Positions 49,801 to 63,474 of a DNA stretch of 64,000 nt are shown one piece after another. How positions within the stretch are numbered: the first letter of the stretch is position 1; each line of letters starts with the position of its first letter. A program made the translations under genes and the position numbers. The stretch comes from Cranoglanis bouderius (Eukaryota > Chordata > Actinopteri > Siluriformes > Cranoglanididae). The stretch covers positions 5,881,027-5,945,026 of the forward strand of contig CM042548.1 in the NCBI GenBank assembly GCA_023630585.1, given 5' to 3'. Below the pieces are notes generated by a model that saw only the letters and a program-made list of their open reading frames with translations, searched no databases and was not told the origin of the DNA.

Positions 49801-52800
49801 ATACAGTAGGAAAAAAAAAAAAAAAAGAGCTGCTGTGGAACTCTCAAATCAGCAGGTCCAACTACAAGGGTGAGTCAAATGCAAACCTTGCAGAAAATAC
49901 ACCATACGGCCAAAAGTATGTGGACCTCTGACCATCATACATGTACGTGGTTCTTCCACAAATTGTTGCCACAAAATTCGAAGCACACAACTGCATAGGA
50001 TGTCTTTATATGCTGTTGCATTAAGAATTCCCAAACCTGTTCCAGCATGACAATGCCCCTGTGCACAAAGTGAGTTCCATGAAGATATGGTGTGTCAAGG
50101 CTGGTGTGGAAGCCCTGACCTCAACACCAATGAATACCTTTGGGATGAACTAGAACGCCAACTTGCCTGACATCAGAGCCTGACCTCACGAACGTTCTTG
50201 TGGCTGTATGAGCACAAACCCCCCACAGCCACACCCCAAAATCAAGCGGAAAGCCTTCCCAGAAGAGTGGAGGTCATATAACAGTAAAGGGAGACTAAAT
50301 CTGGAATGGGATGTTCAAAAAGCATATGGGTGTGATGGTCAGGTGTGTCCACATACTTTTGGCCATATAGTGTATATAAAGATACACTTTTGTGACTCTT
50401 GTTTGCATTAAACAATGCAAAAGAAAAGAATTAAGGTTTTCTCTTGACCCACCCTCATGCATAGAACATACATAGAAAAAGAATTGCCTAAAGCTAACAG
50501 TTTGAAGTGATTTATATAGATGTTTTTCTAGAACATCAAGAAGAGTAAACTATTTTTGCACTGTTGCCAGATTTCTGCCCCAGAACCTCTTGACAGTTAA
50601 AAACACTGAGTGTTTTAATGTAGTTGTTCTCTTCTTCATTTTGATATGTCATTATATAGAGCTTTGGCTAGGAATGAGGAAGGAGCAGCAGCTCCGTCCA
50701 ACTCCAGTGCAGCAGGAACAGGAAGATAATAGCCGACTGGAGGACGGTTCAAATCTCTGGGCTCAGGACCTGTGGACCCTCCACACTATAGAAAAGCCTC
50801 TCTCCATGCTGAGAACTCCTCAACGCTGGACTATGAAGCCCTTGTGGGTGATTAAATTGCACATCAATGCTGCTCGGCAGCCAGTTAAAACTGCTATAAG
50901 GTTTCCTGGCTGCTGAAACATGCGTATCTTCAATGAGAGCAGATTATCTGGAAATCCAATTAGAGTAGCAAAATTCAGCCCGTGGTTGTGAAAGCTGGTA
51001 ATGGCCTTCGGGTAATCTGTCACACAGCAAGAGTCTTAACACGTGACAAAATTGTATCTGTTCGCTCTCAAACAGCCCTGCACACATGGGCCTGAACTCG
51101 TCTGAACTCTAATGTGAAGCAGCAGGTGGCTTTTATATGTATGCACACTTCTGACAGACACCCACATACATAATGTTAGATTCCGAAGTCACATTTTGCT
51201 CAACAATATTTCTTCCTGTATGAAGGCGATGAAAATGAGGTTCCAAAACAGGCCATAGCGATGGGTGAAGAAACGTGGAGACGATTAACAGATTGACAAT
51301 TACCTATCCTAAATTCTAAACAAGAACTGAAATGATTTACTCAACGAATGCATGTCGTCAGTTCTTTACCTTCTACACAAGAGAAAACCTTGTTAAGAAA
51401 GATGTCATCATTCCCATTTAGATTTCTCAAATCAGCACATAAAAGATGTATAACTCTCTTACTTCACTGTAATGATAAGTCTATCAGAGCTATTATCACT
51501 CCTCCACTAAAAGAAAGGGGGAGACCGTGTTCTTTTGGAAACACCTCCAAAAGAGCCACAATCCAGGCTTCAGGAGCTCTCAAACAGAAACAAGCACAAG
51601 AAAATTTAATGGAATTTGTGGCAGTTTGTTGTTTTTTTCAGCGATGAAGTAAGACTCCTTCCATTAACCTCATGCAGAGGTAATGAAAAACTAACTATTC
51701 CAGTTCTTGTGCAGTGGTCCTCATCCTGCCTACACCCAAACATACACTGTGCTGAAGACTGCAAATAAACCTCACAAAAAAAAAAAACAACAACAACAAA
51801 AATAAAAACCACAGCCAGCTTTTCACACACTTCCTTTTCTGAAAAAGCCTTATGAAGCAAATCCGTTCTATCAGTAGGTTTTGTGGGTAAAATAACACGT
51901 ACAAAGGCCAATTTCAGTGTACTTCTGCTCTCCAATAAACGCCACAACCTAGGATGGATTTAACCCAGAAAGTTAAACTATAGTCTGCTTCCTTTACACA
52001 AAAGTGGATTGAAAAAGCAATGATATTGTGCAAACCTTTTACAGATACACCTACAAAAAACATCAGCGAAAATGTTCAGACAGACAAACAGCTCTATTAA
52101 ACCACAGGGATTAGGTTCCAGGTAAACTCCATAGGGAAGTGCTGTAGCAGCCTGAACCATCAACAAGATTAGCTATAAAGTCCTGCACAATTACTCACTG
52201 TACCCAGGATAAAATGTTTTTAATTTGTAGTTGCCCAGTAAAGACGTTGGTACAACAACCAGAATAATGAAAAAAAATTTAAAAAAACCAACTCCTGAAT
52301 GACATTCAGCAAAATAAAAGTTTTCATTGATATGCAGGCAACGTTTAAACTTGTGCTTGCACTGTCGTGATGTGTAGATCAACAGAGGTCATTAATAGAA
52401 AAATTAATTTAAAAAAAAAAAACAGATTTTCCAAAATTCCCATTACTAATTAGTTTAAGCATAGCCTACAGCACCGCCAGGGTTGGGGGTTCGATTACCG
52501 CCTCTGCCCCGTGTGTGCGGCGTTTGCATGTTCTCCCCGTGCTTCGGGGGTTTCCTCTGGGTACTCCGGTTTCCTCCCCCAGTCCAAAGACATGCACTGT
52601 AGGCTGACTGGCATCTCTAAATTGATCGTATAGTGTGTTTGTGCGCAATTGTGCCCTGGCACCCCGTCCAGGGTGTCCTCCGCCTTGTGCCCCGAGTACC
52701 CTGGGATAGGCTCCAGACTCCCCTGTGTAGGATAAGCGGTACAGGAAATGGAGGGATGGATGGAAGTCTGTGTATAGCATTGTGTTACTCACATCAGATG

Positions 52801-55800
52801 ACCAATTATCTGGCTTACGGTAGAACGGTTTTTAAGAAGCAGATTAAATTTAAAATGGCGCCACAAAGCTGTCATTTATCTCTCTGACTGTGAGTACACA
52901 GTCACTTGACAGTTAAACGATCTGAGAGAAAATAAAGATGGAGAATCGGATAATATCTTTTATGTGTGGTGAAAGATCGGAACACCACAAAGTGACTGCT
53001 ACTTATAGTGGGAGAGTTATGTGACAGCTTTGTGCCGAAAAGGTGAAGTGGTGAAAGAAAGCGAGTGTGCATGAATATGTACCATATTCAAAGGCCAATT
53101 CACACCATAAAATATTTCTGAAGCATTTTAGTACAACCACAAAACACCGTTCTCACTGATCAGATTTAACCATTTCGATGAACACCATTTTCATGAGGCA
53201 AAACGGGAAAACATGTCTCCATGTTTTCTGCTGTAGTATTAGACTACTATTTTTCACTTGCACACGTCTCTGTAGAAATACGTTCATATCGATTTTAACC
53301 CGAAACAGAGAGAGTGAACAGAGGCATAAATGTACACAGGGTGGCGGAGGGTGGGGGTGGGGGTGGGGGTGAAAGGGGACACGGGTAAGCTGGGATCGAT
53401 CCAGCCATGATGAAGGGCTGAGTGAGAGGCAGCGTGTCCCTGAAGACAGTCAGATTGAATGTTATCTGCCAGCTGAGGGCACAGCCAGTGGGATTTATTA
53501 TGGGTTGCTCTGATGAAATCCTGATGGTCAAATCCTACAGCCCTCACCGTGGAGAGCTCTCACTTCAAAAGCAGCCCAGTGAACAAAATATAACACAGCC
53601 ACTCTGTCTGACTTTGATTGAAGATGTTTAATGCGTGACAGATATGAAAGAATTAAAAGGATCTCGCGGTACTCACCTTCCTCTTTTTAAAGGCTTGCCG
53701 GGCGAGGTAGCCCCTGCAGGTGGCCTGGAAGAGTGTGATGTTGCGCCTGGTCTGCAGATCCCTCTGTTCCTCCAGCTTAGCCAGAACACCTGCCCTGAAG
53801 AACACCTGTACACACAGCACATCTGTGAGATCCACAACACAAAATCCACAAAACAAATGCTGCTATTTGACTCCCTTGACTTGGCTTTTTCTAAAGCACG
53901 TCAGCTGCAACAAACCTCTCTCTCATTTCGCACATGTTCTATTTGTATGAAATAAAAGAAAAAAAAATACTTCAACATAACATGCAAATCAAGGGCACTG
54001 ATGCATACAGATAGAGGCTGAAAATCAGTTTTCTTTATTTTTTTTTCCATCTCTTCTGCACAACAAAATATATGCAGGGAAGACCTTGGGGTTCTCGTAT
54101 CAAGCTCGGCCTATACTCCATTTCCTTTATTATTGTCCACTCTGTGATGGAGGTGTCAAACTGAGGTAAAAAAAAAAAAAAAAAAAAAAGACATTTTCTG
54201 ATACAGTAAACACAATAAGTTCTCGTTTTTCTGCATTTTCCCTGCATTTTCCCTCCGGATTCTAATTGCTTTAACATATTAACAGCATTAAATGTAGACT
54301 TAGAACCATGGGGTTGTTTACTGCCCTGGCTATACAAAGAATTTCACAGCCAGTACATTGACAGCACAGAGCAGAGGTCCTGAGTGTCGGCTGATTAAAT
54401 TACGCCACATCAGTAACGATAGCAGCAAATGTCTCTCGATCGAGTTTTTATCTGCAGTTGCGCCACAGCGCAATTTTCCTCTCCAGGTCAAAACCAGGCA
54501 GTATTTCTGTGCCACGTGTTGCAGTATTTATTAAGACACGCAGCATCCTGTAGATGAGTGGAGCATTATGGAACAATACCATATGATCTTCCGAGACGTT
54601 GTAATTCATTTACTAGGACACCCCCTTTATGTAACTGTTTTTAAATCACATTGTCGCAGCACATTTTTAGGACACTCTAGTTAGCTGGAACAGTGCGTGT
54701 TGACACCCATGATGAAGAACGCTGATGAAACCACTAAGCAACACCAAAGGGGTGCCATCTGGGTCAGCAGGCAGCCTTGATTCCTTCAGCCACGAAGTCG
54801 CATGGCTGCTCCGGTACTGACAGCTGAAGGTTAGCATGGTTATCCGAGCAGAGCGGCTTTGTCAGATAGGTCATGAAGCTCATCTCATCATAATTTCCAA
54901 AAAAAAAAATAAAAAATGGGGGAAAAACCTCAAAAGAGAGCATTTTGACTCATGGTGGTGGGAGGAGAAATCCCAAAGAATGCTCACATATCAGAAGCTT
55001 AACCCCAAGCAGCTACACACTCAGTTATAGTCCTGTTGGGCTAAACAATGTCGACACCCACACAGTAATTCCATTGTGTGTTCCGTTCCTTTACCTCCAT
55101 CTGTAAGGACTGCGCATAATAATCTGATGTTCAGTGACCTCCATTAATTCATTCACGCTGATGCCCTCAAGCTGTTTTTCACACTTGGCCCAAATACTCA
55201 AGTCTGTACCCATGATTGATTCTGGGCTCATTTGTGGGAGGGCATTACCATCACAGACAAACTGCAGCACAATTTTATACCTCACTTCTGCTGTGCTTGA
55301 ACTTTTTTTTTTTTTTTTTGCAAAATTAGAGATAATAGATATATATCTTTATTGATCTTATTAAAATGCAATGTAGCAGTTTTGTTCTTTCACTTTTGCT
55401 TTGAAGAACAAATATGATATTAACATTAATGTAGCTTTTTAATCCAGCTGTGCATAGAAAAGACAATTTCACACTTTAAACCTCTTTTGCATGCCACGAG
55501 AAGCATGTACTAATCAGTTCAGCTCCTACATTGACTTTCTGGTTCACCAAAAATACTAATTCTGGAGCAGGAACTAACAAGGATCCTAGGACTATGGTGC
55601 ATGAACTAAAAACCATCCCTGATTCCTCTGGTGGAAATGCATTTATAAGTTCCTGAGCTCCTAAAACACCCCCCCCCCCGGCCCCGCCCCCCCCATTTTC
55701 TCCCCAATTTGGTCACTTCTCCCAATTTTATACATACACTTTTATACATGTGTGTAGATTTACACCACTGCATATTGTCCTAGAGATTCCCATTTCCCCC

Positions 55801-58800
55801 CACATTTAATCAGCCATTTATGAGCCTGCTGCTATGCTGGCTTTCTTTCCTCACTGCTTTTCTTTATCTCACTGAGCTGATTGGTGTTTGTTGTGGCTTA
55901 CTGGCACACAGAGCTCCCCAAATGCGGAGTTGTCATCCGCCAGTATCTTTCAGGAGACGCACGTAGGAAAGGGCACAAATTCAACTTTAATTGCACAAAG
56001 CGTGGAGGATAACTGAGTGCAGAAGAACCTTCCAGGCCCTAGCCAAAGTCATGACTGCTCATTGCAAGAAGCAAATGTCTCTTAATTGTTTTTCACGCTC
56101 CAAGGCTCCAGCAAATGATGGCTACAAAAGTGGCACTCTCATAACCTCTGCGGCATCAGTGAATGGACGAGCAGGAACAACCTTTTGGCCCATCTCCCTA
56201 TTGGCTGCTGCACTGTTTTCTCCAGCTGTGAGTGGGGTAGCAGCATGGATTAGAGGCTGTATGTCTGAGTGGCGTAGAGGGAAACCAAATGATTTGGTAA
56301 TCTAAATGGAAATCATACCATCTGCTCAGAACTGATCCCTGATCCGATTCTGTATGTTACATGCTCACTCTATGCACTGATCCATAATAGCGGATGAACA
56401 CACATCAGTCCCCAAAAGAGCGTCTCACCTGAAGGTTAAGTTTATCACTGGATAAGATACTTAAGTATGAAATTAAACAAAGCCTGTGATCAGAGTGAAA
56501 ATGTGTCGCTGCTTACCCTGCTCAAACCCATGTGATAGCTGCTTTTCTCCAGCTCCAGAAACCCCAGTAGCTCTTCCACAGCCTGAAACACAAACATGCA
56601 CATGCAGACAGGTACAAATGTGAAAGTCGATACACAGTGCACCTCAGTATGTCACAGCTCTGCATTGCTCCATGAGTTGACATGGGCCCTTTAATATTAT
56701 TTATTTATTATTTTATTTATTTCCACCCATTTATTAAAAACTGCCTCACTATTCTGACTCTCCTCTTGTGCATCAGCATTACAGTGTAGCTGAAGTGTGC
56801 ACTTCACCTCAGACGGTGTTTCTCTAGTGGTATTCTCAAGTCACTGTCTCTTCACATGTCCTTACCAAGAAATGCACTTTTACAGATTACTTTAAAGTGG
56901 GTTCCAATGAGAAACTCTCAGTCAGAGCACATTTTTACTGGTCACACAGAGATCAGGGTGTTGGGTTAGACAACACAACTGTTTTAATGAAAACAAAATC
57001 ATATGTGTATATAGTTATAGAGTAACTAAAAAAACAAGTAAACTACGGTCAAAAAACAAGGACAATTAGCTGCTGTAACTGCTGCATATGCACACATATA
57101 CACTGCTGTCTTATCCCCATATATTTCTCAAAGACACAGTCACACATGCTGTGTCCCATGTGGGATTTCTCAGAGGTTTTTGAAGAAGTCTTTCGAATCT
57201 TTCAGTTCAGCCAAAGAAGCTCAGAACAGCTGGGTGAAAGAAATACTCTCAGTGTTTTTCAATCTAGCGTCTGTAGTGTTGTAGTGACCGAATAATTTCT
57301 ACTAAGAAAGGAATGGAAAAAAATCGTTTACTTGAAACTCGCCCAAGTGCAGCTAAGTTTAAAACACTCGATTATACGACACAAATTCAAAACTACAACT
57401 GTTACAGTATAATAATAAGGGTCTTATGATGAGACTGATATGAACACCAACAAGAGAGCAATATGGTACTGATTAATTTCAGCTACTCAATGCTTTTCTG
57501 AGGATTAACCTGCATAGCCATAATTTGATTCCGTCTGAAAAAGCAGTCCCATCTCTCAAAGGATAAATTGCACAGATTTAAACCTTAGTTTACAAATAAG
57601 TTGTAAAAAATGTTAAATTTAGTTTGAAAAATGATGGAATATTCCTTTAACTGGGATATTCACTCATGGACAGCACTGCCTTTTTTCCTGTCCAAATATC
57701 TTATACAGTTTTAAGGTCTTTTTAAATGCTGGTGAGAATCAGATTTTATGTGGCAAATTAAACAAAGGAAGGGTATCTAAACTCTTATTAAGCCTCTGTT
57801 GCATATACTGTAGAATGCAGCATTGTACTTAGTTTCATAGTTCACAGTGTTCTTCATAATATATAATGACCATCCTAATCTTGGCCATGAGGTTTTCTAT
57901 TTCCCTGAGGTGAGTTTAGCTAGGAGGACGGGATGCTTCTCATAAAGGGTTCACGGAGGTCTTTGATTAAAGTTGTTTTATTGTTCTGTTGCTGAGACAG
58001 CAGAGACAGAAAGAAGAACGATGAGCAGAGCTGGCCATTACTCAGCTCAGGGCCCCCCAGCATTGTCATAATCAATTACACAGTAGGGCAGCTAACGGAG
58101 GAAAAGCAGAGAGGAGGACACACACATACACACAGACACAAAGCGACTCACCCTTTTCTCATCTGTCACAATATAGTTGCGTCCGTGCTTTTTAGTCAGG
58201 TGGGGTGCTAGTACGTCAAAACGGCGGCGGAACTCGGAGAACACCATGTGGTCAGGGTAACCTTCGAGAGAGAGGAGAGCGAGAGGCTGAGCTGAGCGTG
58301 TGAGGTTTATGAGCTTTATGAGAGAGTTCCCAGTGCCAGATAAACACAAGGACAAGGCCAAGGTACAAGGTATATTTCATGGTCAAATTTCCACACATTT
58401 CTGCTGATTCTAATATCAGCTTTGGAAACCAGCAGTTTTACAATGAAACGCGTTGCTGATTCTGCTGTATAGCTTACAGGAATAATATTTTTTTTTAAAA
58501 ACCAAACTAAATCCGCAGATGTTCTTGAATACAAGCTCACATACGTTACTGCTTACAGCATCAATATCCAGCTAATTTTAAGAAAAATGTAACAAAATCA
58601 TAATCTTAAGCTGTATTACCTCTTATTTGGATTATTTCTGACATTTGACAAAAGTAGTGTTCTGAGCCTAGTGTATTTTACGTAAAAAAAAGTTAGAAGC
58701 CTTCCTTAGATGACCGTGAAATCAGCTCACCCTGGGGTCATGGGAATATTTCATTTCCACACTGTCAGAACTGACACAACCACACTCGTCAATCCCACAC

Positions 58801-61800
58801 CAGTACGAAAACATTGAAAATCTGGTCTCATAAATGTGTAATGCTGGGAGGATTATCAGTAGGAAGTTTTTTTTTTGTTTTTTTATTTGATTTTATTTTT
58901 TTTTTTACAGTTTCCAGGAATTAATGGACTTGTTGTATGGACTTGTGTATTTGAAAATGACCAAAATGCACATTTTACTATAGCATCTACTGGCATTGAG
59001 ACATTTGTCCAGGTGGATTTGTATTATCACAGTCTCCCCTCCTACCTTGGCGATATATGCGCAGAGCATCAAGCAGTTTGGAGCCTCGGAGCTGAGCACG
59101 CAGCAGCACCACGTCTAGCTGCATGAGCCCTGTGTCACTGCTTTCTCCATGAACACGTAGCTCTCCACTCAGGGCCTCCGCTTTGGGCAGCAGACAATGC
59201 ACAAAATGCACCCTGGAGCGCCTCACTGTGTCTATAAGAGCATCCTGGTGGAACAAACATGAACACAAATCATACAGTAGATTTATCTTCACCTTTGTTT
59301 TTTTTTTCTCCTCACAATACAGTTAAATATTACTGAGTAAAATCGATACATTCTCCAAAGCTTAGTACAGACCACTTGCAGCTTGATCTGGATGCACAGA
59401 GACTTCTTTTTGACGGCAGCCATGCCGGTAGTGAAAGTCTTCCTCATGCTGGTTGCCCGACGCAAGGCCAGCTGAGAGCCTCCTTCAAGGCCAGCAATGG
59501 AGCCTGACAGCACCGTGGCACCTCCTGAACGCCCCATGAACAACCCACTGATGTTCTTCCTGGGTAGCAAAACCGAAAATAGAAAAAGACAAAAGGTTAA
59601 CGTCATGTTTGACAAATTAAACAGTGAGCAGAGGCCGACCGATGGTGGATTGTACTGATACTGATAACTATGTTGGACAGTACCTGCCAATAACTGATTA
59701 ATCAACCGATAATGAATGAAAACAAAGTAAAATACTGCTGAACTTTATTACAAAAATAAACAGTACTGACTGTACCATGAAAATGTACTGGACTTTTTAA
59801 ATGAAATAAATATAGAAATATTCATATTTATTAACTAATAATAATATTTAGGTAAATAAAAGATATACATCCAAACTGAACCAAAACATAACACTCTAAA
59901 TAACAAATAAAAATAGAGACATCCAAAATGAATCTAAAAACACTGCAAATAACACAACAAAATATGTCAGTGATCATTTTTATTTCACCTCTAGAGGCCG
60001 CTCTTGTACTGTATAATGACAGCGGACCCTTCTCAGCCACTCCCGCAACAGACACAACCGGGAAAAACTATCTTTGTGGATTTTTGCCAATAACCAATAG
60101 TTCCAGCTAGGGTTGTCAAAAGGATCGGTACTTCGGTACCAAGTCAGTACTAAAAAAACAAAAAGTTGACGGTACCAGATTTTCACAAGCAGTACCGAGT
60201 ACCGAGTCAACCCGGTACTGATGCGGTGTCTGACAGGTAGTCGGTCGGGAACTTTTCATAGGTGCACCATGCAATTATGGTAGCGGTTGCATTATGGATG
60301 TTGTATAGTTTAATCCAAGTGTAGGATTGCAAAAAACATCCTCGTTTTTGTTTACTTAATGGTTAGCATATGCGCGTGTAACGCTAATATGGTCATGTGT
60401 CCTTAGTAACCATTTAATTCTTTTAAAAACATCCACAGCCCACCGGTGGACCACCACGTTGTTAAGTGTAAAACTATGCTATGTACACAGCTGCTATGTT
60501 TATGTAGATACTCATGCGATATATTTTTCGAAAGCTAAGATTCTTGTGCTTCGATTGATATAAACCAACACTTACAAAACTGAGGCAACTCACCTACGAA
60601 GCCTCATAATAGTCCACTGATCCATAACATCCCAACAAAAACAGTCCTGTTACACTGGCAAAGGCCCAAACAATCCAATTAAGTAAAAATATTTAATCCA
60701 AAACACATTATTACATCAATAAATACCCACAGACTATTGCTGAGTCATTTCAAATTGTAGCAGATGTGCCTAATCTTTCTCCGGTTCACTTTCAGCACTT
60801 CAATTTAAAAGTCCATGCGTAACGTTGCCTAACCAGTGGCGAGTGTTTCATTTCAGAAACTTTTTTACATAGTTTGTATTTTTTGCTTGTAATTTATTTA
60901 GTTATTATTTACTTGAAGGGAAAAAAAACCTAAGGGCAAAACTTAAAGCATTTTTCAGTAATACTTGAAATATACATATACATTTGTTTTAATTTGTTTT
61001 AATATTTAACTTTATAAATAAGAAGTGTGTGTTGTTCAATTATGGCGTATTTTTGTGTTTTGCATGCTTGTCATTTTTATACCTTTAATTACTTGTGGAA
61101 AAAAAAACTTGAAACACTTTGAAATACTTGAAGTATACAGAATGGCATTTAAAAAAAAAACAAACAAAAAAAAAACATTTTATATTGATATTTAACTTTA
61201 TTAACAAAATAGTGTGTTGTTCAATTAGCATGTTTTTTGTGTTTTGCTTTGGTACTGAAATTGGTACCGAGTACCGAAATTTTGGGACCATGACAAGCCT
61301 AGTTCCAGCAATCTGTTATCGGTGCCGAATAATGGGCAAAACCGATCAATCGGTCGACCTCTAACAGTGAGACACAGAAAACCCTTTAGCGTTAAAAGAA
61401 ACAATTGCTGACAACTTGCCCTCACTAGTTTATTTTAGTGAGCCTCCTGGTGCTCATTCAACCTCTGAGTGTAATAATCAGCTTCAAACAAGCCAGAATT
61501 TAGGTGCCAGAATTTACCCAACTCTAAAACAAAGTGTCTTAGATACTAAACTGTGATGAGAGATTTCTCTCAGTATAAAAGAATATATTAAAATGGACAT
61601 TCGATTCATATTAAAATCCTATAAAGATGTTTCTGCTAAATGCTATAAATGTAAATGTAAACGTGTGTCTTACTTCTGCGAGTCCTGCAGCAGAGTGACA
61701 GCATTCTGGGAGGCGGGGTTCTGCTTGGCATGGCACAACCAGCCCAGAACATCATATTCCACCCAGTCTGTGCCATGACTGTGACCCAGCAGGAAGTGGT

Positions 61801-62113
61801 GCTGCTTCTCACTCTTCAGCAGCAGGTTTGGGCCTGAACGGAAAAAAAAAAAAAAAATGTGGATTTGAAAAAGTGTGTAAGCATCTCCCATCTCCTGTAT
61901 CAGTAAGGGATTCTGGAGGAACTGTGCTGCTTATGTTGAGGGAGATGATGTGTGTGAAATGATGCTGACCTTTGACCTCTCCCTCCGTGGGGCCGTAGTA
62001 ACTGAAAAGGCGCTCCAGCAGAGTATCCTCAGAGCCCCCAGGCTGCAGAGCCTCTTCCTCCATCAGCCACAGCAATCCACGTGCCTCATCAGTCCTCGCC
62101 AGCGTTCTCACCT

Positions 62114-62157
<44 letters not shown>

Positions 62158-63408
62158 TACAGTTCATGGTTCAGAATCACAGCATGGCTGAGCACTCTTT
62201 ATGAAGCAGAGGGGGGAAAGTATGAGCCACAAAAGCCTAATCATCTTAACATCACACAAGCAAAAGACGAGCCATTAGCCTGAGATTCCTCATTAAAAGC
62301 CTCGCATTAAAGAAAAGCTCCAGGGCAGTCAGGCAGGCAATTTTAAACTTTGCACTCTGGCTGTCCACTTAAGCAATTAAAGCCAGTAATGGCTTCCCAT
62401 ATTTTTTTTTTCTTGTCTTTATAGCTTGTGGTTGACTCCAGCGGTGGGAATCGGAGCAAAATTTTATTTGATGATTTCATAAGACTTCAGTGGAAAAAGC
62501 ATTTCAGTGGAGCATTTCTTTACATTTTTATTTTTTTAAAAAAAGAAGAAGAAAAAAAAGTGTGCGTGTGTATAGTATGACTGAATAACTTCCTCCAATT
62601 TTTCATCATTTTTTTTTTTTTTATTATTACTGCGAGAAGAATACTTAACACTGGGAAACACTGTTACAGACATACAGTTCAGTAAGGGTGCTCATATCAA
62701 AATAAGATACAAAGTCCACAATATAAGCTATGTTCCATAGAAGCCAACATACTGTATGTTTACTTGGTTCAAAATAAAGGCAATATAATTTAAAGGGGAA
62801 AATCCACAAAAGATCCCACACTGTACTTTCAGTCACTTTCTCACTAAATGACTCTAGTCACCTGATGTAGAAAAACAGGTCTTACCAATGAATTAATGGC
62901 ATACCTTTTTGTTTTTTTTTAGAAAAGATATTTAATCTATGTACCAATTTTGTAATTAAATATAAAAGAAAGTATGTGCTATTATTCTATTATGTGCTAT
63001 TATATTATTATTATGTGCTACAGTATATGCTCTAAACCCATTTGGGATTCTGCATGTGTGTTGGACAGGCTTAAATAAAAAATGACATCTATTTCTCAAC
63101 GATTGTGCTAAATGGTGGTACGAAAGCATTACTGTTGGTAAATTAAAAAAAAGAAAAAAAAAAGGTTCAAACATTGATGTTAATGGAAATGCTTATAATT
63201 TCCTCATGATTTTATGACAGTTTTGACTTTCTTATACGAGAACAAATGTAGCTGCTGCTAACATTTGGTCTGTCAGTAGAAGGATGCACTTACAGGCTCG
63301 TTGATATTTTAAAGTAGTGAAAGTGCAAGTATTGTAAATGCATTTTTATTTGAGTCCATATTCACATCTGTTTGTGGCTGTATGTACAAAATGAACAGAA
63401 ATGAGAAG

Positions 63409-63474
<66 letters not shown>

